Source of the DNA: Pararhizobium sp. YC-54
GTDB taxonomy: Bacteria; Pseudomonadota; Alphaproteobacteria; Rhizobiales; Rhizobiaceae
Length of the DNA: 64,000 bases
Direction of reading: 5' to 3'
NCBI RefSeq assembly: GCF_025847205.1
Contig: NZ_JAOYTH010000004.1
Coordinates: 248,001 to 312,000, forward strand
Position 1 is the first letter of the stretch, and each line of letters opens with the position of its first letter. Shown here piece after piece: positions 1 to 9,776 of this stretch. The translations under genes were made by a program, and so were the position numbers. The notes below the pieces were generated by a model, which saw only the letters and a program-made list of their open reading frames with translations, searched no databases and was not told the origin of the DNA.

Positions 1-156
1 CTCGACGACCTTGTCATAGTGAATGGGCTTGCCTGAGGGTTCGTGGATTTGGCGAAACGCAAAGCGCGCGCCGGTCCTGGTGGCGCTGAACACTTCGATG
101 GGTATGGAAACGAGGGAGAGGCGCAACTGCCCTTTCCACAATGCACGCGATACCAT
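1..156 (-). CDS. ku: Ku protein, N-terminal part (gene cut by window edge)
   Basis: The reverse strand reads from an ATG at 156 through 52 codons to the window edge without a stop. The translation begins MVSRALWKGQLRLSLVSIP and later has FRQIHEPSGKPIHYDKVVE, which is the conserved N-terminus of bacterial Ku proteins. Bacterial Ku binds double-strand DNA ends as a homodimer and recruits ligase D for non-homologous end joining. A good ribosome site (GAGGTGGAG) precedes the ATG. A small gene lies 27 bases upstream on the same strand and may share its transcript. Only the first fifth or so of the usual roughly 270-290 residues is visible, so integrity of the gene cannot be judged. rhizobia often carry several ku genes, so the paralog number is not assigned. 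Confidence 0.88.
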   Translation of the reverse strand, partial: MVSRALWKGQLRLSLVSIPIEVFSATRTGARFAFRQIHEPSGKPIHYDKVVE

Positions 157-183
157 GTCTCCACCTCTTCCATATGCCGAGTT

Positions 184-456
184 TTAGTGCGGAATATTCG
201 TAGCGGTCGTACCGCGGGCAAGCAGGCGCTCCAGCGCCGCCACGTCCTCGCTGGTGATGACCGGGACGGGATCGGACACCATGGCCTGTAGCACGTCCGG
301 CGAGATGGCGCCGTTTTCGATTGCCCATTCCAGCGCTTCGCGGGTTTCGCGCTCAGCCCTCAGCTGCGCGTAAAGCGCAAGGATGAGGCGGTCGCGATGA
401 TCGAAATGCGGCCCGGAGGGACGTTTGGACGGTTTTTTCGGCGTGATGGTGCTCAT
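184..456 (-). CDS. Hypothetical 90-residue protein upstream of ku
   Basis: Open frame starting MSTITPKKPSKRPSGPHFD and ending TTATNIPH. It has a basic, proline-rich start, then a helical stretch (LILALYAQLRAERETREALEW), and a C-terminal part with DVAALERLL. No signal peptide, membrane segment or metal motif is visible. I do not recognise a family. It ends 27 bases before the ku start on the same strand, so it probably forms a two-gene unit with ku. That suggests, without proving it, a link to DNA end joining or merely co-transcription. Confidence 0.6.
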   Translation of the reverse strand: MSTITPKKPSKRPSGPHFDHRDRLILALYAQLRAERETREALEWAIENGAISPDVLQAMVSDPVPVITSEDVAALERLLARGTTATNIPH

Positions 457-764
457 GGCCGCCTAACGCGGCGCGAAGCGGATTGTTCCGGCGAGCAAGT
501 CGTTGGCAAGACTTCATTGCAGTGCAGTATAGTAACACTCCCTTAACCATAATGATGTCTTAATGCCCATATTAGGGTTTTGTGCAGTGCACGTCATCCT
601 TTCACCAAGATTGAACGCAAGAAGGCAGACAGGAAGCTTAAAGACCGGCATGAGGCCGGTTATCGGCAGCTGCCGGGTCAATCTTGCAACAATGACGTTT
701 GAGCACCCTGGCTGTGAGCATGAGACTGCTCTTGCCGGGCGTTTGGATTCGGGGATTTGAGACT
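457..764. other. Intergenic region between divergent ku-side gene and tolQ
   Basis: About 300 bases hold no convincing gene and should contain the divergent promoters. Two details are visible: an ATAA-N7-TTAA pattern at 549-563, one base off a CtrA-type box, and a small hairpin at 644-660 (ACCGGC, five-base loop, GCCGGT) with no T-run. I found no clear -35/-10 pair. Confidence 0.5.
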
Positions 765-1484
765 ATGGAACAGGTTGGATTGGCTGCGGCGACGACAGAC
801 GTAACGCTGTGGTCGCTATTCATGGAGGCGGGCTTCGTGGTGAAGCTCGTCATGCTGGGACTGATTGGCGCTTCGGTCTGGACCTGGGCGATCGTCGTCG
901 ACAAGACGCTGAAATTCGGCAAGGTGCGCCGCCAGCTGGACGCCTTCGAACAGGTGTTCTGGTCCGGCCAGTCGCTGGAAGAGCTTTACCGGACCCTGTC
1001 CGACCGGGCGACATCCGGCATGGGCGCGATCTTCGTCTCCGCCATGCGTGAATGGAAGAAATCCTTCGAACGCGGCGCCCGCTCGCCGATCGGCTTGCAG
1101 ATGCGTATCGACCGGGCGATGGATGTCACCCTGTCGCGCGAAGCCGAAACGCTGGAAGCGCGGCTCGGCTCGCTGGCCACCATCGGTTCGGCCGGCCCGT
1201 TCGTCGGCCTGTTCGGTACGGTCGTCGGGATCATGACCTCGTTCCAGGCGATCGCCGGCTCGAAATCGACCAACCTTGCAGTCGTTGCCCCCGGTATTGC
1301 CGAGGCGCTTCTCGCCACTGCGATCGGCCTTCTCGCCGCTATTCCGGCGGTTATCGCCTACAACAAATTCTCCGCCGATGCCGGCAAGTTGACGGCCCGC
1401 ATGGAAGGTTTTGCCGACGAATTCTCGGCCATTCTTTCGCGCCAGATCGATGAGAAGCTGCAGCCGCGCCAAGCTGCACAGTGA
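765..1484 (+). CDS. tolQ: TolQ, inner-membrane motor subunit of Tol-Pal
   Basis: 239 residues of the ExbB/TolQ/MotA proton-channel family. TolQ forms the inner-membrane pentamer around TolR and uses the proton gradient to energise TolA for outer-membrane constriction at division. A first membrane segment lies around residues 20-40 (FVVKLVMLGLIGASVWTWAIVV). The two later segments carry the signature GPFVGLFGTVVGIMTSF and APGIAEALLATAIGLLAAIPAVIAYN. The ATG at 765 was chosen because it gives the usual family length; an in-frame extension to 699 would add 22 atypical residues. It opens the tolQRAB-pal-cpoB run and lies 46 bases before tolR. Confidence 0.95.
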   Translation: MEQVGLAAATTDVTLWSLFMEAGFVVKLVMLGLIGASVWTWAIVVDKTLKFGKVRRQLDAFEQVFWSGQSLEELYRTLSDRATSGMGAIFVSAMREWKKSFERGARSPIGLQMRIDRAMDVTLSREAETLEARLGSLATIGSAGPFVGLFGTVVGIMTSFQAIAGSKSTNLAVVAPGIAEALLATAIGLLAAIPAVIAYNKFSADAGKLTARMEGFADEFSAILSRQIDEKLQPRQAAQ

Positions 1485-1530
1485 TGGCCGCGCAGTAACA
1501 GCCTGAGCGGCACGAAGACGGAGATAGACC

Positions 1531-1989
1531 ATGGGTATGTCAGCAGCAGGTGGATCGAAGGGTGGCGGTAGGCGCCGTGGCGGCCGCGGCCGTGGCGGCA
1601 AGGCCGTCATGAGCGAAATCAACGTCACGCCGTTCGTCGACGTCATGCTGGTTCTCCTGATCATCTTCATGGTTGCCGCCCCGATGATGACCGTCGGCGT
1701 GCCGATCGATCTGCCGGAAACGCAGGCCAAGGCGCTGAATGCCGAAACGCAGCCGATCACCATTTCTGTGAAGAGCGACGGCCAGGTCTTCCTGCAGGAA
1801 ACACCGATCCCGGTCGAAGAGGTCGCAGCCAAGCTCGAGGCCATCGCCACGACGGGCTACAGCGAGCGCATCTTCGTGCGCGGTGACGCGACATCGCCTT
1901 ACGGCGTGATTGCCGATGTCATGTCGCGCATCCAGGAAGCCGGGTTCAAGAATATCGGTCTCGTGACCCAGCCGAAGAAGGGCCAGTAG
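1531..1989 (+). CDS. tolR: TolR, Tol-Pal energy-transducing subunit
   Basis: 152 residues of the ExbD/TolR family. A Gly/Arg-rich cytoplasmic start is followed by SEINVTPFVDVMLVLLIIFM, in which the single membrane helix holds the proton-carrying Asp (about residue 37). The rest is the periplasmic domain. TolR partners TolQ in the inner membrane, couples proton flow to TolA, and is thought to contact peptidoglycan. GGAGATAG precedes the ATG. The short gaps to tolQ and tolA support a single operon. Confidence 0.95.
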   Translation: MGMSAAGGSKGGGRRRGGRGRGGKAVMSEINVTPFVDVMLVLLIIFMVAAPMMTVGVPIDLPETQAKALNAETQPITISVKSDGQVFLQETPIPVEEVAAKLEAIATTGYSERIFVRGDATSPYGVIADVMSRIQEAGFKNIGLVTQPKKGQ

Positions 1990-1999
1990 AGCGCGTCCG

Positions 2000-3067
2000 A
2001 TGAAGAGCAGTCTCATCACCTCCGCTGTGCTGCATGGCCTGGTTCTCACCTGGGCGCTGGTGTCGCTTGGCAGCCCCAAATCGTTCGAGGTCTCCAGCAT
2101 GGAGTCCATTCCGGTCGATATGGTGTCTGTCGAAGAGCTGACCCAATTGCAGCAGGGGGACGAAAAGGCTCCGAAGTCGGAAAAGCCGTCGCCCGTTCCG
2201 ACAAAAAAGCCGGCCGAGATCAACGACGGTGAAAATATCGGCGACAACAGTGTCGATCTGAAAACACCGCCGAAACCGGAATCCAAGCCGATCGAGAAGG
2301 AATCGACCGGTGCGATAAAGTCTGAAGAAAAGCCCCTGCCGACTCCCGAACCGGTGAAGGAAGACACGCCCGAGGTGACCGAGGAAAAGCCGGCATCCGA
2401 GCCTGCGACGGAAGTCGCTGCGCTGCCGGAGCCGAAGCAGGAGGTCCAGCCCGACCCCAAGCCTGCGGAAACCCCGGCCGAGGAGAAGCCTGCGGAAAAT
2501 CCCGATGCCGAAGCCTTGCCGGACAAGGTTCCGACACCGATGGTAAAGCCCAAGGTGGAACAGCAGGCGCAGACGGCCAAAACGCCCGATCGCAAGAACG
2601 AAGGAAACAAGACGGAAAAGAAGAAGACATCGACGGCCATGAAGTCGGATTTCGACGCCGATCAGGTGGCAGCCCTTCTCAACAAGCAGGATTCGTCGGG
2701 CGGCGGCAAAAAACGGTCCACCGAAACGGCTTCGCTCGGAGCGAAGAAAACGACCGGCAATACGCTGTCCGCCAGCGAAATGGATGCGTTGCGTGGACGG
2801 ATCGAGAACAACTGGTCCGTTGTCGCCGGTATCTCCGGTGCCGAAGGGCTGACGATCACGGTTACGATGCAGCTCGACAAGAATGGCGAGATCATCGGAC
2901 GGCCAGAAGTGGTTGCGTCCGGCGGAACGGATGCCGCGCGGCGAACCTTCGAGGGAAGCGTGCGGCGGGCCATCATGAAATCTGCACCGTTCGATAATCT
3001 GCCCGCAGACAAATACGATTCCTGGAGCGAAGTGGTCGTCAACTTCGATCCGAGCTCCATGCTTTAG
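2000..3067 (+). CDS. tolA: TolA, periplasm-spanning Tol-Pal protein
   Basis: 355 residues with TolA architecture: an N-terminal membrane anchor (about residues 3-23, [20 protein letters not shown]), a long charged Pro/Glu/Lys-rich middle (about 45-230), and a TonB/TolA-like C-terminal domain (about 255-350, with [11 protein letters not shown] and SAPFDNLP). TolA links the TolQR motor to TolB and Pal at the outer membrane. The middle is dominated by Glu, Pro and Lys, not by the Ala/Lys/Glu helix of enteric TolA, as is common in rhizobia. It starts 10 bases after tolR stops. Confidence 0.92.
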   Translation: MKSSLITSAVLHGLVLTWALVSLGSPKSFEVSSMESIPVDMVSVEELTQLQQGDEKAPKSEKPSPVPTKKPAEINDGENIGDNSVDLKTPPKPESKPIEKESTGAIKSEEKPLPTPEPVKEDTPEVTEEKPASEPATEVAALPEPKQEVQPDPKPAETPAEEKPAENPDAEALPDKVPTPMVKPKVEQQAQTAKTPDRKNEGNKTEKKKTSTAMKSDFDADQVAALLNKQDSSGGGKKRSTETASLGAKKTTGNTLSASEMDALRGRIENNWSVVAGISGAEGLTITVTMQLDKNGEIIGRPEVVASGGTDAARRTFEGSVRRAIMKSAPFDNLPADKYDSWSEVVVNFDPSSML

Positions 3068-3105
3068 AACATCACACGAATGAATGGCTGAAAGGCTCCG
3101 TTACA

Positions 3106-4410
3106 ATGCTGAAACGCAACCCCTTCCGTTTTTTGATCGCGCTCGCGGCGATGGTCACTCTGGTGATCGCTCCCGCGTATGCGCGGGTGGAAATCAATAT
3201 CAACAAGGGCAATGTCGAACCTTTGCCAATCGCCGTCACCGACTTCCTGCAGGGTGAGCTGGGCCAGAAGATTTCCGACGTGGTGGCAGCCGACCTGAAA
3301 CGCTCCGGCCTGTTCGCGCCGATCGCCAAAAGCGCCTTCATCGAAAAGATCACCAATCCGGATGCCGCTCCGCGTTTTGAAGACTGGAAGGTCATCAACG
3401 CCCAGGCCCTGGTCACCGGCCGTGTCACCCAGGAAGGCGACGGCCGTTTGAAGGCCGAGTTCCGCCTGTGGGACTCGTTCGCCGGCCAGCAGATGGCAGG
3501 CCAGCAGTTCTTCACCCAGCCGGAAAACTGGCGCCGTGTCGCCCATATCATCGCAGACGCGATCTATGAGCAGATCACCGGTGAAAAGGGCTATTTCGAT
3601 ACCCGCATCGTCTATGTCGCCGAGAGCGGCCCGAAGACGGCGCGCAAGCGGCAGCTGGCGATCATGGACCAGGATGGCGCCAACGCCCGCGGCATCACCA
3701 ATTCCAACGATATCGTGCTGACGCCGCGTTTCTCGCCGAACAAGCAGGAAATCACCTACATGTCGTTCGAGGGCAACGAGCCGCGCGTCTATCTGCTGCA
3801 GCTCGAAACCGGACAGCGCGAAGTGGTCGGCAATTTCCCCGGCATGACCTTTGCACCGCGCTTCTCGCCGGACGGCCAGCGGGTGATCATGAGCCTGCAG
3901 CAGGACGGCAACGCCAACATCTATACGATGGACCTGCGTTCGCGCACCACGACACGCTTGACCTCGACCGCGGCGATCGACACATCGCCGTCCTATTCGC
4001 CTGACGGCAGCCAGATCGTCTTTGAAAGCGACCGCGGCGGCCGCCAGCAGCTCTATGTCATGGGCGCCTCGGGCGGCGGACAGAACCGCATCTCGTTCGG
4101 CGACGGTGCCTATTCGACCCCGGTCTGGTCGCCGCGTGGAGACCTGATCGCCTTCACCAAGCAGTCGGGCGGCAAGTTCTCGATCGGCGTGATGAAGCCG
4201 GACGGTTCGGGTGAACGCATCCTGACCACCGGCTTCCATAACGAAGGCCCCACCTGGGCCCCGAATGGCCGTGTTCTGATGTTCTTCCGCCAGAATGCCG
4301 GTGCCGGCGGCCCGCAGCTCTATTCGATCGACCTGACCGGCTATAACGAGCAGGTGGTCCAGACCAAGGGCTTTGCGTCCGACCCGGCCTGGTCGCCACT
4401 GCTCGAATAG
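3106..4410 (+). CDS. tolB: TolB, periplasmic beta-propeller
   Basis: 434 residues. A signal peptide ([20 protein letters not shown]) ends near residue 27. An N-terminal domain of about 150 residues follows, then repeated beta-propeller blades with the WD40-like/TolB motif, for example [31 protein letters not shown] and [16 protein letters not shown]. TolB binds Pal and TolA in the periplasm. The length matches the family. It sits between tolA and pal with a 181-base gap before pal, large enough for a separate pal promoter. Confidence 0.96.
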   Translation: MLKRNPFRFLIALAAMVTLVIAPAYARVEININKGNVEPLPIAVTDFLQGELGQKISDVVAADLKRSGLFAPIAKSAFIEKITNPDAAPRFEDWKVINAQALVTGRVTQEGDGRLKAEFRLWDSFAGQQMAGQQFFTQPENWRRVAHIIADAIYEQITGEKGYFDTRIVYVAESGPKTARKRQLAIMDQDGANARGITNSNDIVLTPRFSPNKQEITYMSFEGNEPRVYLLQLETGQREVVGNFPGMTFAPRFSPDGQRVIMSLQQDGNANIYTMDLRSRTTTRLTSTAAIDTSPSYSPDGSQIVFESDRGGRQQLYVMGASGGGQNRISFGDGAYSTPVWSPRGDLIAFTKQSGGKFSIGVMKPDGSGERILTTGFHNEGPTWAPNGRVLMFFRQNAGAGGPQLYSIDLTGYNEQVVQTKGFASDPAWSPLLE

Positions 4411-4518
4411 CATTTGCCGGTGCGGCGGGAAATATGGCGAATTTGCCGCTTTCTCGCCGCAAAGGACTGATCTAGCAACCCTTCGAGCCGATTTTTGACA
4501 AACTGTTAACCATATCCG

Positions 4519-4534
4519 TTGAAATGGCATTAAC
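4519..4534 (+). promoter_or_regulatory. Possible CtrA-type box upstream of pal (one mismatch)
   Basis: TTGA-N7-TTAAC lies 58 bases before the pal start, one base off TTAA-N7-TTAA. A TTGACA at 4495-4500 stands nearby, but no good -10 follows at the usual distance. One-mismatch boxes are not rare in AT-rich gaps, so this is weak on its own. Confidence 0.25.
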
Positions 4535-4591
4535 CGCTTCCGGTTACAGTCTGGCAACCCTGAATTTAAGACCATCCAAGGAGAACGGCCC

Positions 4592-5116
4592 ATGAGCCGC
4601 ATTCACGCCCAGGCCGCAGGCCGCATGCAATCCATCGCTCGCAACCCGATCATGATCGCTCTCTTTGCCAGTCTGGCGCTTGCTGCCTGCGCCAAGAAGC
4701 CGATGAACAGCGCCGGCGATCTCGGTCTCGGTGCCAACGCGGCGACCCCGGGTTCGACACAGGACTTCACGGTCAATGTCGGCGACCGCATCTTCTTCGA
4801 TACGGACTCCACCTCGATCCGCGCCGATGCCCAGGCAACGCTCGATCGTCAGGCGCAGTGGCTGGCCAAGTATCCGAACTATGCCATCACGGTCGAAGGT
4901 CATGCCGACGAACGCGGCACCCGCGAATACAACCTGGCACTGGGTGCGCGCCGTGCGGCATCGACCAAGGACTACCTCGCATCGCGTGGTATCCCTGCCT
5001 CCAAGATCAAGACGATCTCCTACGGCAAGGAAAAGCCGGTCGCCGTCTGCGACGACATTTCCTGCTGGTCGCAGAACCGCCGCGCCGTTACGGTTCTCGG
5101 TGGCGCCGGCATGTAA
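4592..5116 (+). CDS. pal: Pal, peptidoglycan-associated lipoprotein
   Basis: 174 residues. The N-terminus holds a lipoprotein signal with lipobox LAAC (Cys at about residue 31, ALAACAKKP). An OmpA-like peptidoglycan-binding domain follows (about 65-170) with the motif VEGHADERGTREYNLALGARRA split by the usual spacing; its Asp and Arg bind diaminopimelate. Pal anchors the outer membrane to the wall and partners TolB/TolA. AAGGAGAACG precedes the ATG. A strong hairpin terminator follows, separating it from cpoB. Confidence 0.96.
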   Translation: MSRIHAQAAGRMQSIARNPIMIALFASLALAACAKKPMNSAGDLGLGANAATPGSTQDFTVNVGDRIFFDTDSTSIRADAQATLDRQAQWLAKYPNYAITVEGHADERGTREYNLALGARRAASTKDYLASRGIPASKIKTISYGKEKPVAVCDDISCWSQNRRAVTVLGGAGM

Positions 5117-5141
5117 TTGCCGGACCTTCGATACTCTCTCG

Positions 5142-5175
5142 AAAAGGCGGTCATTCGGGCCGCCTTTTCTTTTTT
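5142..5175 (+). terminator. Rho-independent terminator after pal
   Basis: AAAAGGCGG and CCGCCTTTT form a stem around a short loop, followed by CTTTTTT. It lies 26 bases past the pal stop codon. Confidence 0.85.
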
Positions 5176-5296
5176 GTCACACTTTGACCGAACTCCGTTG
5201 CTTTTTGAGGCCAATTGGAAAACTGTGCGGCAATCATCCAAAGACCGATTTGAACCCGGTTCGGGTGAGAGTGGATATACAAACAGGACACATGAC

Positions 5297-6295
5297 ATGA
5301 AACATTTTGTCGTGGCGGGATTGATCGGCCTGACTGCCTTTGCGGGGTTTGGACAGACAGTGACCGCCATGCCGCTTTCCGCGCTGTTTAACCGCGCAAT
5401 TCACGGCGAAGCCCAATCGCCGGGCAAGGCGCCGCTGCTCAAGGTCCAGTCGAGTGAGGTTGGACGTATCGGGCAGCTCGAGGAACAGATCCGCTCGCTC
5501 AACGGGCGTATCGAGGAAATGAGTTTCCAGCTTTTGCAGATGCAGGAGCAGATCCGCAAGTTCCAGGAAGACAACGAGTTCCGCTTCCAGGATCTGGAAA
5601 GTGGCAAGTCGGGTTCCACCAAGAAGAGCCAGCTGGAAACACCGCGCACCGACGATCAGGCATCCGGCACCGCGCCGGCAACGACTGATCAGGCAACGGC
5701 AACCGATCCCAACGCAGGTTTGGGATCGGATACCGCTGCCGCCGGTGCCAATACCGGCGCGCCGGCATCGACGCTTGGCCAGATCGTTTTCGATGAAAAC
5801 GGCAATCCTATCGCTGCGAACCAGGATACGTCGAGTCTGGAATCAACGCTTCCCGGTGTCGATCAGGGCATCAACCAGACACCGGACAGCCAGCAGCAGA
5901 CGGCAGCGCTCGACAATCCCGGCGATCTCTATCAGTCGGCCTATGGCCATGTCCTGACGGGCGATTACGGCCAGGCCGAAAACGAATTCCGCAGCTATCT
6001 CGAAGCATTCCCGAAGGGCGAAAAAGCCGCGGATGCAAGCTTCTGGATGGGTGAGGCCCAGTATTCCCAAGGCAAGTTCAACGATTCCGCCAAGACATTC
6101 CTGAACGCGCACCAGACCTACGGCAAATCGCCCAAGGCCCCTGAAATGCTTTTGAAGCTTGGCATGTCGCTGGCCGCGCTCGACAACAAGGACACGGCCT
6201 GCGCCACGCTGCGCGAGGTCAACAAGCGCTATCCGAAGGCTTCGCAGGCGGTGAAGACCAAGGTTGCCAGCGAACAGGGCCGCCTTGCCTGCTGA
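5297..6295 (+). CDS. cpoB: CpoB (YbgF), Tol-Pal associated TPR protein
   Basis: 332 residues. A signal peptide covers about residues 1-22. A coiled-coil region follows (RIGQLEEQIRSLNGRIEEM through EQIRKFQEDNEF), then a low-complexity Thr/Ala/Asp linker, and C-terminal TPR repeats (about 210-330, DLYQSAYGHVLTGDYGQAE and the PDxxYWxGE-like ASFWMGEAQYSQGKF). CpoB coordinates peptidoglycan synthesis with Tol-driven outer-membrane constriction. The ATG at 5297 was chosen because it begins a proper signal peptide; an in-frame extension to 5117 runs back through the pal terminator. The end overlaps tilS. Confidence 0.9.
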   Translation: MKHFVVAGLIGLTAFAGFGQTVTAMPLSALFNRAIHGEAQSPGKAPLLKVQSSEVGRIGQLEEQIRSLNGRIEEMSFQLLQMQEQIRKFQEDNEFRFQDLESGKSGSTKKSQLETPRTDDQASGTAPATTDQATATDPNAGLGSDTAAAGANTGAPASTLGQIVFDENGNPIAANQDTSSLESTLPGVDQGINQTPDSQQQTAALDNPGDLYQSAYGHVLTGDYGQAENEFRSYLEAFPKGEKAADASFWMGEAQYSQGKFNDSAKTFLNAHQTYGKSPKAPEMLLKLGMSLAALDNKDTACATLREVNKRYPKASQAVKTKVASEQGRLAC

Positions 6296-7670
6296 GGCGG
6301 ACCGCGCCGCGCCGCACGCCGCCGTCGAAGCGGCAAAGCAGTTTCTCTCCACGTTCAAGGCCCCCGGCATGATCCTTGCCGCTGTTTCCGGCGGCAGCGA
6401 TTCAAAAGGCCTGCTTCTGGCGCTTGACGAAGCGATCACGCGTGGCGGCTTCCCGGCTTTTTCCCTGTCAGCCTGTACCGTCGATCATGCGTTGCGGCCT
6501 GAATCCGCTGAGGAAGCGCGCGCTGTTGCTGCCTTTTGCGCGGAAAGAGGCATTCCCCATATCACCCGCCACTGGCAGGGCGACAAGCCGGCGACCGGCC
6601 TTCAGGCCGCCGCGCGTGCCGCGCGTTACGGCCACCTGGCCGATGCGGCAGAGCAGGTCGGCGCGTCCTGCGTTGTCACTGCCCATACCGCCGACGACCA
6701 GGCTGAAACGATTGCCATGCGGCAGAGCCGCTCGAAGCCGGATGCCCTTGGGCTCGCCGGCATGGCCGCGGGAGTGCTTGTCGATCGCCGCGCCTGGGTG
6801 CTGCGGCCGTTTCTTTCTCTTAGTCGGACCGATATCCGCGACTATCTTTCCGCCCGGGGCGAGGGGTGGTTCGACGATCCAAGCAACGCCAATATGCGTT
6901 TCGAGCGCGTGCGTGTACGCCACGCCCTCAGCGGCGCCACCCCTTCGACCGCCGCTGTCTTTGCCGCCGCGGCCAATGTGCGCCGCCGCTCGAGCGAGCA
7001 TGTCGCCAGTCTGCTTGGCGCGCAGGTCAGTGTTTCCGAAGGTCTTGTGGCGCGGCTTGAACCGGCGCTGGCCATGAACATGGCCGATGCGGACAGCCGG
7101 CGGGCCGTTCTTTCCGTCGCCGCGGTCGTCGGCGGCCGCCAGCATCTGCCCGGCCGCGAAACAACCGCGCGGCTTGCAGCGCTTCTGAGCACCGGAGAGC
7201 GTGGCCGTCTGACCGCCGGCCGCGTGGTTTTCGATTGCCGCCAATCAGGTCTCTACCTCTATCGTGAGGCGAGGGGGCTTCCGGAAATCATCGTCAAGCC
7301 CGGACGGAAAACGATTTGGGACGGCCGCTTTCTTGTGACAAACGACAGCGCAGAGCAGATCACGATCCATGCCGGAGGCGAAACGGCGGATTTGGGCGCG
7401 AGACTGATTGCCGCAGGGCTTCCGGACGCTGTGGTCAAGCGCGCTGTCCGATCAGCTCCTGTCTGCTCACGATCCGCCGCTTCGGGCGAAAGCGCAGATA
7501 TCGCAGTGCAGCTGGCGCCAAAGCCTTGTTTCGAAGTCAGTATCGGCCTTTACGACACCTTTTTGCCGTGTTTCGACCTGATGATGGCCAATAGTATCGC
7601 TGCGCTCTTTGGCCGTGACCGGTATCTTGCTCCTCCGGTTCACGATGTTTTGACGGAAAAGACAGGTTGA
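6264..7670 (+). CDS. tilS: TilS, tRNA(Ile)-lysidine synthetase
   Basis: About 460 residues of the PP-loop ATPase family with the P-loop SGGSDS near residue 40. TilS converts C34 of the CAU-anticodon tRNA(Ile) to lysidine so that it reads AUA. AHTADDQAET and the FDDPSN-like WFDDPSNAN motif support the assignment. No ATG precedes the P-loop at a suitable place. The usable starts are TTG at 6264 or TTG at 6285, both inside the end of cpoB, which implies translational coupling. The C-terminal half is poorly conserved, as usual for the family. Confidence 0.87.
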   Translation: MPANRAALPAEADRAAPHAAVEAAKQFLSTFKAPGMILAAVSGGSDSKGLLLALDEAITRGGFPAFSLSACTVDHALRPESAEEARAVAAFCAERGIPHITRHWQGDKPATGLQAAARAARYGHLADAAEQVGASCVVTAHTADDQAETIAMRQSRSKPDALGLAGMAAGVLVDRRAWVLRPFLSLSRTDIRDYLSARGEGWFDDPSNANMRFERVRVRHALSGATPSTAAVFAAAANVRRRSSEHVASLLGAQVSVSEGLVARLEPALAMNMADADSRRAVLSVAAVVGGRQHLPGRETTARLAALLSTGERGRLTAGRVVFDCRQSGLYLYREARGLPEIIVKPGRKTIWDGRFLVTNDSAEQITIHAGGETADLGARLIAAGLPDAVVKRAVRSAPVCSRSAASGESADIAVQLAPKPCFEVSIGLYDTFLPCFDLMMANSIAALFGRDRYLAPPVHDVLTEKTG

Positions 7671-7771
7671 TCCTGAGTCTGCCTTGGCAAGCCGCTTACG
7701 CAACCCTATGTTAGGCGCAAGAATGCAGCCACAAATCATTGCAGGTTGCGACAGAGGTTCCGGGGAGTTCG

Positions 7772-9712
7772 ATGAACCCTAATTTCAGAAATTTTGCACT
7801 TTGGGCAATCATTGCTCTGCTGCTGATCGCGCTGTTCAGCATGTTCCAGCAGCCGACCGAGCGTACCGGATCGAAGGATGTTCCCTTTTCCCAGTTCCTG
7901 AAGGATGTTGACGGAAGTCGCGTCAAGGAAGTGGTGATCACCGGCAACAAGGTGATCGGCTCCTATACCGAGAGCGGCGCAACCTTCCAGACCTATGCGC
8001 CTGCGATCGACACGGCGCTCACCGAGCGCATGGAAGCCAAGAACGTGACCGTGACGGTTCGCCCCGAAACCGATGGTTCCTCCGGCTTCCTCAGCTATGT
8101 CGGCACACTTCTGCCGATGCTTCTTATCCTCGGCGTCTGGCTGTTCTTCATGCGCCAGATGCAGGGTGGCTCCCGCGGTGCGATGGGCTTTGGCAAGTCC
8201 AAGGCCAAGCTCCTGACGGAGGCCCATGGCCGTGTCACGTTTGACGACGTTGCCGGCGTGGACGAAGCCAAGCAGGACCTTGAGGAAATCGTCGAATTCC
8301 TGCGCGATCCCCAGAAGTTCCAGCGCCTCGGCGGCCGTATTCCGCGCGGTGTGCTGCTCGTCGGCCCTCCCGGAACCGGTAAGACGCTGCTCGCGCGCTC
8401 GGTTGCCGGTGAAGCCAATGTTCCGTTCTTCACGATTTCCGGCTCGGATTTCGTCGAAATGTTCGTCGGTGTCGGTGCATCGCGTGTTCGCGACATGTTC
8501 GAACAGGCCAAGAAGAACGCGCCCTGCATCATTTTCATCGACGAAATCGATGCGGTCGGCCGTCATCGTGGCGCCGGTCTCGGCGGCGGTAACGATGAGC
8601 GCGAACAGACGCTCAATCAACTGCTCGTCGAAATGGACGGGTTTGAAGCCAATGAAGGCGTCATCCTGATCGCCGCGACCAACCGTCCGGACGTTCTCGA
8701 CCCGGCGCTGCTGCGCCCAGGCCGCTTCGACCGTCAGGTCGTCGTGCCGAACCCGGACATCAACGGCCGCGAGCGCATCCTCAAGGTTCATATCCGCAAC
8801 GTGCCGCTGGCACCGAATGTCGACCTCAAGGTTCTGGCCCGTGGTACGCCCGGCTTCTCCGGTGCCGACCTGATGAACCTTGTCAACGAAGCTGCCCTGA
8901 TGGCTGCCCGCCGCAACAAGCGCGTCGTCACCATGCAGGAATTCGAAGACGCCAAGGACAAGATCATGATGGGCGCGGAACGCCGCTCGTCCGCCATGAC
9001 CGAAGCCGAAAAGAAGCTGACTGCCTATCACGAAGCCGGCCACGCCATTATGGCGCTGAAGGTTCCGGTCGCCGATCCGTTGCACAAGGCGACGATCATT
9101 CCGCGCGGCCGCGCGCTTGGCATGGTCATGCAGCTTCCCGAAGGCGACCGCTATTCGATGAGCTACAAGTGGATGGTTTCGCGTCTCGCCATCATGATGG
9201 GTGGCCGCGTTGCGGAGGAAATCACCTTCGGCAAGGAGAACATCACTTCCGGTGCTTCTTCCGATATCGAGCAGGCTACCAAGCTTGCGCGGGCGATGGT
9301 CACGCAGTGGGGTTTTTCCGATCAGCTTGGCCAGGTCGCCTATGGCGAAAACCAGCAGGAAGTTTTCCTCGGCCATTCTGTTTCGCAGTCGAAGAACGTT
9401 TCCGAGGCGACGTCGCAGAAGATCGATAACGAAATCCGCCGCCTGATCGACGAAGCCTATCTTGAGGCCAAGCGGATCATTACCGAAATGCACACTGAGT
9501 TCGTTGCCATCGCCGAAGGTCTGCTCGAATACGAGACGCTGACTGGCGACGAGATCAAGGCCTTGATCCGCGGCGAAAAGCCGGCGCGCGACCTTGGCGA
9601 CGATTCCCCGCCGCATCGCGGTTCGGCCGTCCCTTCGGCTGGTACCAAGAAAGACGGTTCTGTCGGCAAGGGCGATGAGGCGGAAGGCGGGTTTGAGCCG
9701 CAGCCGCAATAG
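7772..9712 (+). CDS. ftsH: FtsH, membrane ATP-dependent zinc metalloprotease
   Basis: 646 residues. Two membrane helices (about 8-26 and 110-127) flank a small periplasmic domain. The AAA+ domain has Walker A GPPGTGKT (about 198-205), Walker [12 protein letters not shown] and the second region of homology [19 protein letters not shown]. The M41 protease domain carries the zinc motif HEAGH (about residue 420). FtsH degrades misassembled membrane proteins and unstable regulators such as RpoH. GGGGAG precedes the ATG at 7772. A strong terminator follows. Confidence 0.98.
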   Translation: MNPNFRNFALWAIIALLLIALFSMFQQPTERTGSKDVPFSQFLKDVDGSRVKEVVITGNKVIGSYTESGATFQTYAPAIDTALTERMEAKNVTVTVRPETDGSSGFLSYVGTLLPMLLILGVWLFFMRQMQGGSRGAMGFGKSKAKLLTEAHGRVTFDDVAGVDEAKQDLEEIVEFLRDPQKFQRLGGRIPRGVLLVGPPGTGKTLLARSVAGEANVPFFTISGSDFVEMFVGVGASRVRDMFEQAKKNAPCIIFIDEIDAVGRHRGAGLGGGNDEREQTLNQLLVEMDGFEANEGVILIAATNRPDVLDPALLRPGRFDRQVVVPNPDINGRERILKVHIRNVPLAPNVDLKVLARGTPGFSGADLMNLVNEAALMAARRNKRVVTMQEFEDAKDKIMMGAERRSSAMTEAEKKLTAYHEAGHAIMALKVPVADPLHKATIIPRGRALGMVMQLPEGDRYSMSYKWMVSRLAIMMGGRVAEEITFGKENITSGASSDIEQATKLARAMVTQWGFSDQLGQVAYGENQQEVFLGHSVSQSKNVSEATSQKIDNEIRRLIDEAYLEAKRIITEMHTEFVAIAEGLLEYETLTGDEIKALIRGEKPARDLGDDSPPHRGSAVPSAGTKKDGSVGKGDEAEGGFEPQPQ

Positions 9713-9743
9713 TCTTTACGCAAAGTCGAAAACTGAAAGCCAT

Positions 9744-9776
9744 CCGCCGCGCCTTGATGCGCGGCGGTTTTTGTTT
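9744..9776 (+). terminator. Rho-independent terminator after ftsH
   Basis: CCGCCGCGC and GCGCGGCGG form a nine-base stem with a six-base loop, followed by TTTTTGTTT. Confidence 0.9.

Noticed and set aside
7736..9709. Long open frame antisense to ftsH
   Set aside because: It mirrors ftsH codons; its amino acids have no family character. Same for antisense frames over tolB, glmM, purA and serA.
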